Source: Planctomycetaceae bacterium
GTDB taxonomy: Bacteria > Planctomycetota > Planctomycetia > Planctomycetales > Planctomycetaceae
Length of the DNA stretch: 48,857 nt
NCBI GenBank assembly: GCA_020426505.1
Contig: JAGQPX010000049.1
Span: 1 to 48,857 of the forward strand
Reading direction: 5' to 3'
Shown here: in pieces, positions 25,671-34,419 of the stretch
Layout of the letters: every line of letters begins with the position of its first letter
How positions within the stretch are numbered: position 1 is the first letter of the stretch
Notes under the pieces: generated by a model
The model's input: the letters and a program-made list of their open reading frames with translations, nothing else
What the model was told of the DNA's origin: nothing
Databases searched by the model: none
Program-made: the position numbers and the translations under genes

Positions 25671-27050
25671 ATGACGGCTCGTGATCGCTGGATTGACCGA
25701 CACCTCAGGCGGCTGCACTTTGGCCAATTCCTGCAGCGTGCACTGGAGTGGCTGACCGTCTATCTGTTTTGCTTCGGGACGACGGTGCTGGTCGTCAAGC
25801 TGACGGCTCCGAACCTGTGGCCACATGTGCTCTGGGTCGGAGCCGGTGCCGTGCCGGTGACAATTCTGGCATGGTGGACATCGCGGACCGGGCAGTTCAC
25901 GCGGGGAGAGTCGGTCGCTTTGCTGGATCGATCACTTGGAGCAGGTGGACTGTTGATGACGTTGACCGAAGCTCCGGACGAAGACTGGGAGACACATCTG
26001 CCGCAGGTCGAGCAGCGCTGGCGGGAGAGTCTGCCTCGCATACGCCCCAAACGGTTTGCCGGCACACTCGCGCTGCCGCTGTCGTTCACGATCGGTGCCT
26101 GCTTTGTGCCGCTGCGAGAGATCGCCGCGAACCCAGTCGTCAAAAACACAGCTGGTCAGCAGGCGACGTCCGAACTCGAGAACATGCTGGAGGCACTCGA
26201 AGAAGCACAGGTCCTCGAGGAGAAAGAGGAACAGACACTGCGGGACGCGATCGAGAAGCTGCAGGAGGAAACGGCGGACTCGCCGTTGACGCATGAGAAG
26301 TGGGAGACGGTCGACGCATTGGAGCAACGGATGCGGATGCAACTCGAAGAAGCAAGCGTCGGCGTCGCACAGGCGGCTCAGGCGGCAGCGATCCTCGCGA
26401 AGGCGGGTGATGGCGAGGCGGGCGAACTCTCCGCTGAACGCATGGCCGAGTTGGAAAGCGACCTGATCGAGACGCTGCGGAAGATGGCCGAGAACGGCAG
26501 CCTCTCTGCCGGAGCCGGCAAGATGGGCCTCAGCAAAAGTGATCTCGAACGCCTCATGAAAAGTGGTCAACTCGGTTTGCCGAAGGACCCCAAAGAGCGT
26601 CAGGAACTTCTCAACGAGTTGTCCGACTTTCTTCAGGAGGAAGCGGACAAGCTCAGCGAGTTGCGTGGCGAGTGTGAAGGGGGACAGTGTCAGAACTGTG
26701 GTCAGGAATGTGAGGGTGGACAATGTCAGGCATGCGCAGGCAACAAACCCGGACGGGGTGGTGTCACGCGCGGGCGAGGCGATGCCGAGATGGCCTGGGG
26801 TGACGAGTCCGATGATACGGGCATCAAGTTCAAAGAGACCGTCCTTCCACCCGGTATGCAGGAAGACCCGAAGGAAGAGATTATCGGCCTCACCAAGTCT
26901 GAGCCGGAGGTTGACCCCGCAACAGGCATCTCACGCCAGGCCGCACGAGCAGACGACCCCGCCGCCGGTCGCGAGACATGGAACCGAAAGCTGCGACCAA
27001 GGCATCGGGGCGCGGTGCGACGGTTCTTTGATTCGGCGGAGAGTGAGTAG
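25671..27050 (+). CDS. Coiled-coil membrane protein with Cys-rich motif
   Basis: 459 residues from ATG 25671, preceded by a GAGAGGGA site; the longer frame begins earlier without such a site. Two membrane helices near the N-terminus (about 22-44 and 48-68) and a third hydrophobic segment (about 122-140) are followed by a long Glu-rich coiled-coil (about 160-235) and further helices to 320. A Cys cluster near residue 330 reads CEGGQCQNCGQECEGGQCQ, with the unit CEGGQCQ repeated; it could bind a metal. The C-terminus is acidic and then basic (RKLRPRHRGAVRRFF). It precedes a MoxR ATPase gene and resembles large coiled-coil partners found next to MoxR genes. Family not recognised. Confidence 0.75.
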   Translation: MTARDRWIDRHLRRLHFGQFLQRALEWLTVYLFCFGTTVLVVKLTAPNLWPHVLWVGAGAVPVTILAWWTSRTGQFTRGESVALLDRSLGAGGLLMTLTEAPDEDWETHLPQVEQRWRESLPRIRPKRFAGTLALPLSFTIGACFVPLREIAANPVVKNTAGQQATSELENMLEALEEAQVLEEKEEQTLRDAIEKLQEETADSPLTHEKWETVDALEQRMRMQLEEASVGVAQAAQAAAILAKAGDGEAGELSAERMAELESDLIETLRKMAENGSLSAGAGKMGLSKSDLERLMKSGQLGLPKDPKERQELLNELSDFLQEEADKLSELRGECEGGQCQNCGQECEGGQCQACAGNKPGRGGVTRGRGDAEMAWGDESDDTGIKFKETVLPPGMQEDPKEEIIGLTKSEPEVDPATGISRQAARADDPAAGRETWNRKLRPRHRGAVRRFFDSAESE

Positions 27051-27060
27051 GGACTTGACC

Positions 27061-27153
27061 TGACAAGGAGAGGGGGAGAAAAGGGGACATGGAGATCGAA
27101 CTTTCAGAGTCGAGAATAGCTCCTTGTCTCCCATTCTCCTTGTCCCCTTGTCT
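27061..27153. repeat. Imperfect palindrome at a gene junction
   Basis: Purine-rich arm 27061-27094 (TGACAAGGAGAGGGGGAG...) is complementary to the pyrimidine-rich arm 27120-27153 at 25 of 34 positions without gaps. The loop is 25 nt. It lies between the coiled-coil protein gene and the MoxR gene in the same direction. Confidence 0.55.
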
Positions 27154-27194
27154 GACGCAGTGACAGAAGCAGCGAAGTACCACGGAGACACACC

Positions 27195-28232
27195 TTGACT
27201 GACACCGTCACGGAACAACGCCTGCTCTCCCCGGAGGAGGTTACGCGGGCGCAGAGGATGATCGACAAGCTGGTCGACGGGCTGGGCAGGGCCATCCTTG
27301 GACAACAGGAGTTACTCGACCTTGTGACCATCTGTTTGCTGGCACGGGGGCATATGCTGCTGGAAGGTCTGCCGGGACTGGGCAAGACCGAACTGGTCAA
27401 GTCGCTGTCGGCCTTGCTCGGGTTGGGATTCCGGCGCGTGCAGTTCACTCCAGATTTGCTGCCTGGCGACATCGTCGGCTCGCCTATCCTGCAGGATGCG
27501 GACGGCTCGCGAAAGCTGGTATTTCACAAGGGACCGATCTTCGCAAACCTGCTGCTTGCGGATGAGATCAACCGGGCCACGCCGAAGACGCAGTCCGCCC
27601 TGCTGGAGGCCATGCAGGAACGCCGCGTGACCGTGATGGGTGAAACGCACGAGTTGCCACAGCCGTTCTTCGTGCTGGCGACACAGAACCCGATCGAGCT
27701 GGAAGGCACCTATCCGCTGCCTGAGGCTCAACTGGACCGGTTTACGTTCAAGATCAACGTGTATGGCGTATCGAGTGACACGCTTCAGCAGATCATCTCG
27801 CAGCGACAACATGGTCACCCGCCCGCACTCTCGGAAGTGCTGACGCATGAGGAGATGGAGCATCTTTTCGATGCAGTGGACAGCGTGCACCTGCCAGAGG
27901 CGGTGGCGAACTACATCGCCCGACTCGTCAATGCCACGCATCCCGATTCGTCAGACGCTCCGGAGGAGTGCCGGAAGTATGTCCGATACGGTGCATCGCC
28001 TCGAGCCGCGATCGCTCTCGCTGGCACCGCACGAGCGGCTGCGTTGCTGGCGGGCAAGCCGAACGTCGGCTTCGACGAGGTGCGACGTGTTGCCGTCAGC
28101 GTGTTGGGACACCGTCTGGTGCTCGACTACTCGGCCCGACTGGAGGGCTGGACTCAGGTACGAATGGTCGAGCGACTGGTGGATGCCGTCCCGGAAGTGG
28201 GCCGTCCTGTGCCTCAGGATGTCGAGGTGTGA
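27195..28232 (+). CDS. MoxR family AAA+ ATPase
   Basis: 345-residue MoxR-type ATPase. The start is TTG at 27195, with GGAG seven bases before it. Walker A GLPGLGKT (58-65), Walker B LLLADEIN (119-126), sensor 1 VLATQNPIELEGTYPLPEAQ (about 157-176) and the sensor 2 region in YGASPRAAIALAGTARAAAL are all present. MoxR proteins act as chaperones in metal-cofactor insertion or in membrane-protein complex assembly, usually beside VWA or DUF58 proteins. None of those is next to it here; its neighbours are the coiled-coil membrane protein and a large membrane-anchored protein. Confidence 0.94.
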   Translation: MTDTVTEQRLLSPEEVTRAQRMIDKLVDGLGRAILGQQELLDLVTICLLARGHMLLEGLPGLGKTELVKSLSALLGLGFRRVQFTPDLLPGDIVGSPILQDADGSRKLVFHKGPIFANLLLADEINRATPKTQSALLEAMQERRVTVMGETHELPQPFFVLATQNPIELEGTYPLPEAQLDRFTFKINVYGVSSDTLQQIISQRQHGHPPALSEVLTHEEMEHLFDAVDSVHLPEAVANYIARLVNATHPDSSDAPEECRKYVRYGASPRAAIALAGTARAAALLAGKPNVGFDEVRRVAVSVLGHRLVLDYSARLEGWTQVRMVERLVDAVPEVGRPVPQDVEV

Positions 28233-28246
28233 GTGTGGGAGAGCGT

Positions 28247-30469
28247 ATGACCATCAATGGCGACAGGGTGTCGGCGTTCGGGTGTCGGCGTTCGGGTGTC
28301 GGAAGTGGACACTCGACACCCGACACCCGACATCCGATACGACGGTGGCTCGTTGCCTTCGTTTTGGTCGTCAGCTTATCCGCCGTTCACTCATCGCGAC
28401 TTCGCGCAGAAGGCACTGAGTATTCGATGCGGGCCAATGACCTGGAGCTCACCGTCGACAGTCGTTGGGCGGGGTGTCGGAACGGCGGGTACTATCCTTT
28501 GCGAATTCGGGCAGCCAACAAATCCAAGGACCGTGTGGTCACGATTGAGTATTACAGTGAGATCGAACCGCCGATCCCGACGGTGCGACGAACGATCAGT
28601 ATCGCCCAGAACGCGACGGCCAGACTGACGTTGCCGGTGCCCTGCGTGGGAGCCGGGACATATGGATCGTTGCGTGTGATCGAAACCGGACGGGTCATCA
28701 AGGACCTGACGCGTCAACTCTCGTTGCCGGAGATGGAATACGACAAGACACGCCCCGCACTCCTCGTGATCTCGCCGTCGAGTGTCGACGTGGCCGCATT
28801 CGAGACCGCAGTGACATCAAGCGTCGTTGCAGCTCCTTCGTCTCCCTATGGTGGGTACATGGGGACTACGTACGAGAATCACGAAGTGATCGAACCGTCG
28901 ATGCTGCCCGAATCGTGGATCGATTACTCGGGGCTGGACATCGTCGCCTTGTCACTGAGTGAGTTGGGCAAGCTCAGCAATGATGAACGAGCGGCCATCC
29001 TCAAATGGGTGCACTGCGGCGGGACGCTCGTCGTCTACAACGTTGCCAAACCAGCGGACGAATCCGACGATCTAACACGCCTTCTCGAATTGAACAAACA
29101 TGCCTCTGTCGACGAGGCATGGACACCCGCGAATCTCAAGCGACGACAGAAGATCAACATCGTCAAGACGGACCAGTGGGGGAATGTGATCCAGGGGGAC
29201 ACTCAAGTCAGCGTGAACGGTTACGTGTTGAATATCGACGAGCTTGATCAGTCCGTCTCGTCCGGGATCATCACACAGGAGCAGGCTGATGAGGTCCGGG
29301 AAGAGAGAAGCAAGGCAATAACGGAGACATTCACTTGGTCCGAGGACGAACAGGTCTTCGTCAGCCGCCGGCTCATGCTCGGAAACGTCTTTGCCTTTCA
29401 GGATGATCCTTTTCCCGGATCGCCTCACGATTGGGGTTGGTTCCTCAAGAGTATCCCGAAGGACCAGCAGACGTGGACCCGACGGCACGGCATTTCCGGG
29501 CGAATGGGAAGTAAAGAGTTTCTCAACTTTTTGATCCCTTCGGTCCGGGGCATCCCCGTGCTGGCGTTTCTGCTTTTGATTACGCTATTCACGATCTGCA
29601 TCGGACCGCTGAACTATTTATGGCTGTGGAAGAAGAAGCATCTGTACCTGCTCGTGGTGACGATTCCGGTGTTCGCGTTCGTCACGAGTCTCGCGCTGTT
29701 TGCGTATTCGGCTGTCGCCCATGGGTTCGGCACAAAGTCGCGGGCCCGGACGATGACGTTCATCGATCAGAAGAGCAACACCGCTGTCTCGGTCAGCCGG
29801 ATCGCACTCTTTGCCGGACTCGCTCCGGGAGGCGGGCTGCGGTTCACTCCCGAGACAGCCGTCTTTCCCATCTGGCCAAATAAGACGGGGTTCGATTGGG
29901 GCACGGTCGACTGGACGGAGCAACAACATCTGACGTCCGGGTGGCTCCGCTCCCGCACGCGCACGCAATTTCTCACCATGTCGCATCGCGATGAGCGCGG
30001 TCGTTTGACCGTCACGCCTAAAGGCGATGACAAACTGAACGTCACCAACGGGCTTGAATGGGGCTTACAGTCGCTGATCGTGATGGATGAGTCGGGTCAG
30101 GCATTCTATGGAGAGAACATCCCGGCGGGGGCATCGACCGAGTTAGCGGTCATGACGGCCGAACAGAAGAAGTTGTTCGTCGCATCCGCGAACAGTTTCC
30201 CGATGAATCCGCCCAAAGTCGGGCGTCGGTCTGGAGACATGTTCGAGTGGGATTTCGATCCCTATTACGGGTATGGACGCAGTGTGACGGCGAGTTACAA
30301 GACAAACATGGCTGAGACGCAGTGGGAGTCGCTCAAGAACAGCCGGGGCAACGATGGTCTCCAGCCGTCGACATATGCAGCCGTCGTCAGCGAGAGCCCG
30401 GGCATCGAGATGGGAGTCGAAAAGACACGTCCACAGGCGTCGATTCACATGTTGTTTGGATGGTACTGA
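28247..30469 (+). CDS. Large membrane-anchored protein with GATase1-like domain, paralogue 2
   Basis: 740 residues from ATG 28247, which has GGGAG about 6 bases before it; the frame extends far upstream inside the MoxR gene. The first 33 residues are encoded by a repeat (28267-28337). A signal-like segment follows (RRWLVAFVLVVSLSAVHSS). Then come a beta-rich domain, a GATase1-like region (LDIVALSLSELGKLSNDERA ... VHCGGTLVVYN), and two or three membrane segments (VLAFLLLITLFTICIGPLNYLWLW and LLVVTIPVFAFVTSLALFAYSAVA). The C-terminus is another beta-rich domain. The order of parts matches the protein at 19596-21443. It lies between a MoxR gene and an ABC ATPase gene, so a role in an ABC-type exporter or envelope assembly is likely. 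Confidence 0.78.
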   Translation: MTINGDRVSAFGCRRSGVGSGHSTPDTRHPIRRWLVAFVLVVSLSAVHSSRLRAEGTEYSMRANDLELTVDSRWAGCRNGGYYPLRIRAANKSKDRVVTIEYYSEIEPPIPTVRRTISIAQNATARLTLPVPCVGAGTYGSLRVIETGRVIKDLTRQLSLPEMEYDKTRPALLVISPSSVDVAAFETAVTSSVVAAPSSPYGGYMGTTYENHEVIEPSMLPESWIDYSGLDIVALSLSELGKLSNDERAAILKWVHCGGTLVVYNVAKPADESDDLTRLLELNKHASVDEAWTPANLKRRQKINIVKTDQWGNVIQGDTQVSVNGYVLNIDELDQSVSSGIITQEQADEVREERSKAITETFTWSEDEQVFVSRRLMLGNVFAFQDDPFPGSPHDWGWFLKSIPKDQQTWTRRHGISGRMGSKEFLNFLIPSVRGIPVLAFLLLITLFTICIGPLNYLWLWKKKHLYLLVVTIPVFAFVTSLALFAYSAVAHGFGTKSRARTMTFIDQKSNTAVSVSRIALFAGLAPGGGLRFTPETAVFPIWPNKTGFDWGTVDWTEQQHLTSGWLRSRTRTQFLTMSHRDERGRLTVTPKGDDKLNVTNGLEWGLQSLIVMDESGQAFYGENIPAGASTELAVMTAEQKKLFVASANSFPMNPPKVGRRSGDMFEWDFDPYYGYGRSVTASYKTNMAETQWESLKNSRGNDGLQPSTYAAVVSESPGIEMGVEKTRPQASIHMLFGWY
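28267..28337. repeat. Tandem and inverted repeat inside a signal-peptide coding region
   Basis: The 14-bp unit GGTGTCGGCGTTCG occurs 2.6 times (28267-28302), then a 7-bp unit CGACACC/CGACATC runs in opposite sense. TCGGGTGTCGG (28292-28302) pairs perfectly with CCGACACCCGA (28320-28330). The element is in frame with the N-terminus of the protein starting at 28247. Confidence 0.7.
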
Positions 30470-30594
30470 GGTGGGCGCATGACCATCGTGACAACGAGAA
30501 GGTACGGCGTTCGGTGTACTCAGCACAGAGGACTGAAAGCGTGGCGCCTTCATCGCCCCTGTCGGCTCTTGGTGTATTGTGTCCTGAGGACTCG

Positions 30595-31659
30595 ATGAGC
30601 GAAACCGCTGCCAACATGGATCAACAGTCGTTACCTCCGTCGAATGGACGAGGTGAGCCGACGATAGAGATTCAAAACCTGCATCGCTTCTTCGGCAAAC
30701 TGAAGGCGGTCAACGACGTCTCGTTTCGCGCGTATCCGGGTCAGGTGATGGGGTTCATTGGTCCCAACGGTGCAGGCAAGACGACAACGATGCGAGTGTT
30801 GGCAACACTGGACATGCCGACCGCCGGGGACGCCTTCATCTGCGGACACTCGGTCATCGACGATCCGGACAAGGTCCGCCGGTTGCTGGGATTCATGCCG
30901 GACAGCTTCGGTCGATACCCCAACATGGATGTCGTCGAGTATCTGGACTTTTTCGCCCGGGCGTATGGCTTTCGGGGGGCCGACCGTCGCGATGCGGTCG
31001 AGCGGGTGCTGGTGTTCACCGAGCTGCGCAAGCTGGCCGACAAGCCGATCACCGCACTTTCCAAAGGCATGTCGCAGAGGTTGTGTCTGGGGCGCACGCT
31101 CATTCACGATCCGGAAGTGCTCATCCTCGACGAACCGGCTGCAGGTCTCGACCCGCGCGCTCGGGTCGAAGTGCGGGAACTGATCGCCCTGCTGGCCAGC
31201 GAGATGAAGAAAACAGTGTTGATCAGCTCGCACATCCTCACCGAACTGGGCGAGATCTGCGACTCAGCGGCCATCATCGAAGCGGGAGAGATTCTCGCAC
31301 ACGGCACCATCGAAGAGATTCAGGCTCAACGCAAACGGCGTCGCGCCGTTGCTCCCCGTGAAGGAGTCGAAGCTGTTGACGGACCGCATGACGATGACGA
31401 ACCGGAGACAACCGTCTTGGGTGTTCGAGTTCTAAGCGACGTTGAACGCCTGGAGCGCTGGCTATTGGAACAACCCTTCGTAAGTGCAGTCAACATGGGG
31501 CCACAGCAAATCTCATTCACCTTCTCGGGAGATGCAGCGGCCCAATGCGATCTGTTGCGACGGATTGTCGAGAACAAGTTCGAGCTACTGGAGTTCACCG
31601 GCAAGACCCAAAGCCTCGAAGACGCTTTCATGGCGATTACCGAAGGGATTACGCAGTGA
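30595..31659 (+). CDS. ABC transporter ATP-binding protein
   Basis: 354 residues from ATG 30595 with GAGGA five bases before it. A complete ATPase domain is present: Walker A GPNGAGKT (56-63), signature LSKGMSQR (155-162; the usual LSGGQ is altered), Walker B VLILDEP (175-181), D-loop AAGLD and switch His in LISSHIL. A C-terminal extension (about 250-354) includes KRRRAVAPREGVEAV and an acidic region, then a fold ending EFTGKTQSLEDAFMAITEG, typical of ABC-2 exporter ATPases. It lies 86 bp before its probable permease, in the same operon. Substrate unknown. Confidence 0.93.
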   Translation: MSETAANMDQQSLPPSNGRGEPTIEIQNLHRFFGKLKAVNDVSFRAYPGQVMGFIGPNGAGKTTTMRVLATLDMPTAGDAFICGHSVIDDPDKVRRLLGFMPDSFGRYPNMDVVEYLDFFARAYGFRGADRRDAVERVLVFTELRKLADKPITALSKGMSQRLCLGRTLIHDPEVLILDEPAAGLDPRARVEVRELIALLASEMKKTVLISSHILTELGEICDSAAIIEAGEILAHGTIEEIQAQRKRRRAVAPREGVEAVDGPHDDDEPETTVLGVRVLSDVERLERWLLEQPFVSAVNMGPQQISFTFSGDAAAQCDLLRRIVENKFELLEFTGKTQSLEDAFMAITEGITQ

Positions 31660-31734
31660 AGTGGGTAGTGGGTAGCAATTAGTTGGTAGGACCATGTTCA
31701 ATACCTACCCACTACTTGCTACCCACTACCCACT
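31660..31734. repeat. 31-bp palindromic element between ABC ATPase and permease genes
   Basis: Arm 31660-31690 (AGTGGGTAGTGGGTAGCAAT...) is complementary to 31704-31734 at 29 of 31 positions. The loop is 13 nt (31691-31703). The 5' arm contains two GGGTAGT units. A stable hairpin is expected in the message between the two coding regions. Confidence 0.8.
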
Positions 31735-31745
31735 CATAAGAAACC

Positions 31746-33314
31746 ATGAGCACCATTGAACGATCCATCGCTGTGCTGGAACAGGTTGGCGATCACGCGA
31801 ACCCGATCCTTGTGAAGGAGACGCGGCAGTCGCTTAAGAGCCGGCAATTTGTCGTGACCTTCATGCTGCTCTTGGCGGCCAGTTGGTTCATCTTCACGAT
31901 GGGCATCATGCTGGGCGGGGACGCGATCGAGTTCGGGGCGATCGGGAACGAGTTCTTCTGGTTCTTCTATGTGATCCTGGCGTTTGCAGTGCTGGTGTTG
32001 GTGCCGTTTGGTGCGTACCGAAGTTTGCTTGCGGAGAAGGATCAGGCTACTTACGACCTGCTGAGCATCACCACGCTCTCGCCTCGGCAAATCGTCTGGG
32101 GCAAATTGTCGAGTGCGCTGGTTCAGGTGTTGATCTTCTATTCGGCCATTGCACCGTTCATCGCATTTACGTCGCTGTTGCAAGGCTTCGATTTTCTGAT
32201 GGTCGCCTTCATGTTGATCGTGACCCTGCTGATGGCCATGCTGTCATCAATCATCGCGATTGCCTCCAGTGCGATGACAAAACAGCGGCAATATCAGGGA
32301 CTCACGTCGTTGTTCGTGCTGGGCGCGCTTGTCATTCAGACGTTGGTCCTGCTGTCGATTGTGGGCCGATTTGTCAACTCGTTTAGTCTCGTTGATGCGG
32401 AAGCGTGGTGGACACTGGCCTTTGGAGTGGTGATTGCCGGAAGCTATTTCCTGCTCTTTCAAAAGGTGGCAACGGCACATCTGACGTTCGAGTCGGACGA
32501 CCGCATCTCGGGCATTCGAATGGTGTTCAGCGGCCAGTTCTTCCTGTTGTGGATCGGCATCTTTGTGATGACGTGGCTCGCACCGCTGACGTTCAGCATC
32601 AACGATGAATTGGTGCTCCCGGCGATCGTCGTTTCATACGTGCATTGGGGTCTCGTCGGCCTGTTTGCGGTGACCGAGGATCCGTATCTGTCGCGTCGCA
32701 TTCGTCGCGATCTGCCCAAGGGCCGACTGCGTCGCTTGCTCTTTGCGCCGTTTCTTCAAGGCGGAAATCGCGGCTTTGTCTACGTGCTGTTTCATCTCGC
32801 GATCCTCACCGGCATCAGCTTCATGCTTGTCCCTATGCTGGGAAGCGGGACCTGGAGTCTCGACGTGCCGATCGCCATGACGTGCTACCTGGTGATCATT
32901 CTCGGGATGGCCTGCGCGCTGGCACGCTGGTGCCTGCTGCTCTCGTCAGACATCCGCGCCGGGCACGTGCGTGTGCTCACCCTCATCATCGTGGCGATCG
33001 CCAGCATGTTGCCGTTCGTCCCCATGCTGTGGACACCGGCGTATCGGTTCACATTTAACCTGACGATGATTCTCAACCCGATCGCCACGCTCATTCATCT
33101 CGCCAACGACGGTCATCAGGCCACCGCCGTGATCCCGGTCCTCTGCATCGGTGCGGTCGTTGCGATCCTCGTGAACCTGCGTGCAATGAGAGCCGGTCTG
33201 AACGTGATCCTTCGTTCCGACGTCAAGCCGCGCAGTCTCGTGGTCATCGACGACGTAACTATCTGGGAAGAAGAGCGCGAGGCTCAGACCGCTGAGTTGG
33301 AAGGGAGAGAATAG
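31746..33314 (+). CDS. ABC-2 type transporter permease
   Basis: 522-residue inner-membrane protein with about 12 membrane segments. The first half has the ABC-2 coupling motif EKDQATYDLLSITTLSPRQIVWGKL (about 97-121), after membrane segments at 36-55 and 70-90. It starts 86 bp after the ATPase stop and is the probable partner of that ATPase. The second half repeats the fold, as in the permease at 21450. Resemblance of the two permeases in layout suggests that they belong to the same class of exporter. It ends in an acidic tail (EEEREAQTAELEGRE). Confidence 0.9.
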   Translation: MSTIERSIAVLEQVGDHANPILVKETRQSLKSRQFVVTFMLLLAASWFIFTMGIMLGGDAIEFGAIGNEFFWFFYVILAFAVLVLVPFGAYRSLLAEKDQATYDLLSITTLSPRQIVWGKLSSALVQVLIFYSAIAPFIAFTSLLQGFDFLMVAFMLIVTLLMAMLSSIIAIASSAMTKQRQYQGLTSLFVLGALVIQTLVLLSIVGRFVNSFSLVDAEAWWTLAFGVVIAGSYFLLFQKVATAHLTFESDDRISGIRMVFSGQFFLLWIGIFVMTWLAPLTFSINDELVLPAIVVSYVHWGLVGLFAVTEDPYLSRRIRRDLPKGRLRRLLFAPFLQGGNRGFVYVLFHLAILTGISFMLVPMLGSGTWSLDVPIAMTCYLVIILGMACALARWCLLLSSDIRAGHVRVLTLIIVAIASMLPFVPMLWTPAYRFTFNLTMILNPIATLIHLANDGHQATAVIPVLCIGAVVAILVNLRAMRAGLNVILRSDVKPRSLVVIDDVTIWEEEREAQTAELEGRE

Positions 33315-33352
33315 CGAATGGAGCGATCGACCTTCTCCATTCTCTATCCTCC
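33305..33352. repeat. Imperfect palindrome between convergent permease and nusB genes
   Basis: GAGAATAGCGAATGGAG (33308-33324) is complementary to CTCCATTCTCTATCCTC (33336-33352) except at two positions, with an 11-nt loop. It overlaps the ends of both genes, including the last codons of nusB, and could act as a two-way terminator, but there is no T-run. Confidence 0.55.
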
Positions 33353-33784
33353 ATTCTCCATGACTGTCCCCGTATCGCCCCCACGCTTTTCTGCCGGGAC
33401 AAGCTTATCAAGGATCCCGTTGACGAACGGAGCCGAGCGTTCGTTGCCGAACTTGCGGGCGAGGTCGAGCGCCTCGTCGATCACGACCCGGTGGGGAGTG
33501 CTGGTCTGAAGAAGTTCAAACGCCCCCAGCCGGAGGCAGTTGCGGTCGGTCGCTGCCATGCGGGAGAGCTTCCAGTTCTCGGCAGTCGATTCGATCCTCT
33601 CGTCGAGCATGGCGCGGTACTCGCGCACGCCGGAGAACAGACCCCAGGCGAACTCACGCAGTTCAGCATCCTTGAGGCGCTCGCCCATCATCTCCGCGAC
33701 GTCCTGAATATCGACGTCGGGGTTCAGGTCGATTTGAAACAGCATCTGCAAAGCGACTTCGCGTGCCAGACTGCGGCGTGCCAT
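33344..33784 (-). CDS. nusB: Transcription antitermination protein NusB
   Basis: 146-residue NusB. With NusE (S10) it binds boxA RNA and supports rRNA antitermination. Recognisable parts are the N-terminal MARRSLAREVALQMLFQID, then TAENWKLSRMAATDRNCLRLGAFELL (about 67-92) and HRVVIDEALDLARKFGNERSAPFVNGILDKL (about 97-127), the hallmark of the family. It follows ribH on the same strand after 98 bp, as in many bacteria. The last residues are encoded by the palindrome shared with the convergent ABC permease gene. Confidence 0.95.
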   Translation of the reverse strand: MARRSLAREVALQMLFQIDLNPDVDIQDVAEMMGERLKDAELREFAWGLFSGVREYRAMLDERIESTAENWKLSRMAATDRNCLRLGAFELLQTSTPHRVVIDEALDLARKFGNERSAPFVNGILDKLVPAEKRGGDTGTVMENGG

Positions 33785-33882
33785 GTCGGTTGTCTCTCAG
33801 TGGGGTCACTCCGTGCGCACCGGCAAACGGTTGGCAGGAGAAAATGATCGTCTCGATCAGGAGGCGGCTCAGGGGAGGGGCG

Positions 33883-34365
33883 TCAGTTGCCTTTGATGGA
33901 CCTGAGCAGATTGACCATCTCAATGGCGGCCAGTGCGGCTTCTTCACCCTTATTGCCGACTTTGCCGCCAGCGCGATCCAGCGCTTGCTCCATCGTACGA
34001 CACGTCAACAGTCCGAACAAGACGGGAATTCCGGACTTCTGCCCGGCCTGCATTAATCCGTTCGCCACAGCCATGTTGATGTACTCGTTGTGAGGCGTTT
34101 CCCCCTGAATCACGACGCCGAGGGCAATCACGGCGACATATTTGCCCGACAGGGCCGCCTGCTCACAGGCAAGCGGAAGCTCAAACGACCCCGGCACGCG
34201 CAGCACTTCAGCCTGCGACTCGTCTGCCCCCCGCGAACCAAGTGTCTGACGGGCACCTGCGATCAGCGCGTCCATGATCTCCGCATGCCATCTCGCAGCA
34301 ACGATGGCATAACGCCCCTCGCCAGCAGTGAGGGTTTCAGTCAGAGTGGGGCCAGTTTTTTGCAT
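33883..34365 (-). CDS. ribH: 6,7-dimethyl-8-ribityllumazine synthase
   Basis: 160-residue lumazine synthase, the next-to-last enzyme of riboflavin synthesis; it condenses 5-amino-6-ribitylaminouracil with 3,4-dihydroxy-2-butanone 4-phosphate. Family motifs are the RYAIVAARWHAEI strand near residue 18, VLRVPGSFELPLA (about 54-66), ALGVVIQGETPHNEYI (about 81-96; the His is catalytic), and GKVGNKGEEAALAAIEM (about 134-150). Length is normal. It is upstream of nusB on the same strand, the usual bacterial arrangement. The ATG start is clear. Confidence 0.95.
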   Translation of the reverse strand: MQKTGPTLTETLTAGEGRYAIVAARWHAEIMDALIAGARQTLGSRGADESQAEVLRVPGSFELPLACEQAALSGKYVAVIALGVVIQGETPHNEYINMAVANGLMQAGQKSGIPVLFGLLTCRTMEQALDRAGGKVGNKGEEAALAAIEMVNLLRSIKGN

Positions 34366-34419
34366 GAGTCAACGTTTCATGTTGAGAACTCCTCTGCCTA
34401 TGCAGGAGAGGCACAGTAG

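Noticed and set aside
27968..28246. Longer open frame before the large membrane protein
   Set aside because: It lies inside the MoxR gene; the ATG at 28247 has a ribosome-binding site.
28267..28337. CRISPR-like direct repeats
   Set aside because: The units are only 14 and 7 bp with no unique spacers, and they lie in a coding region, so this is a tandem and inverted repeat.
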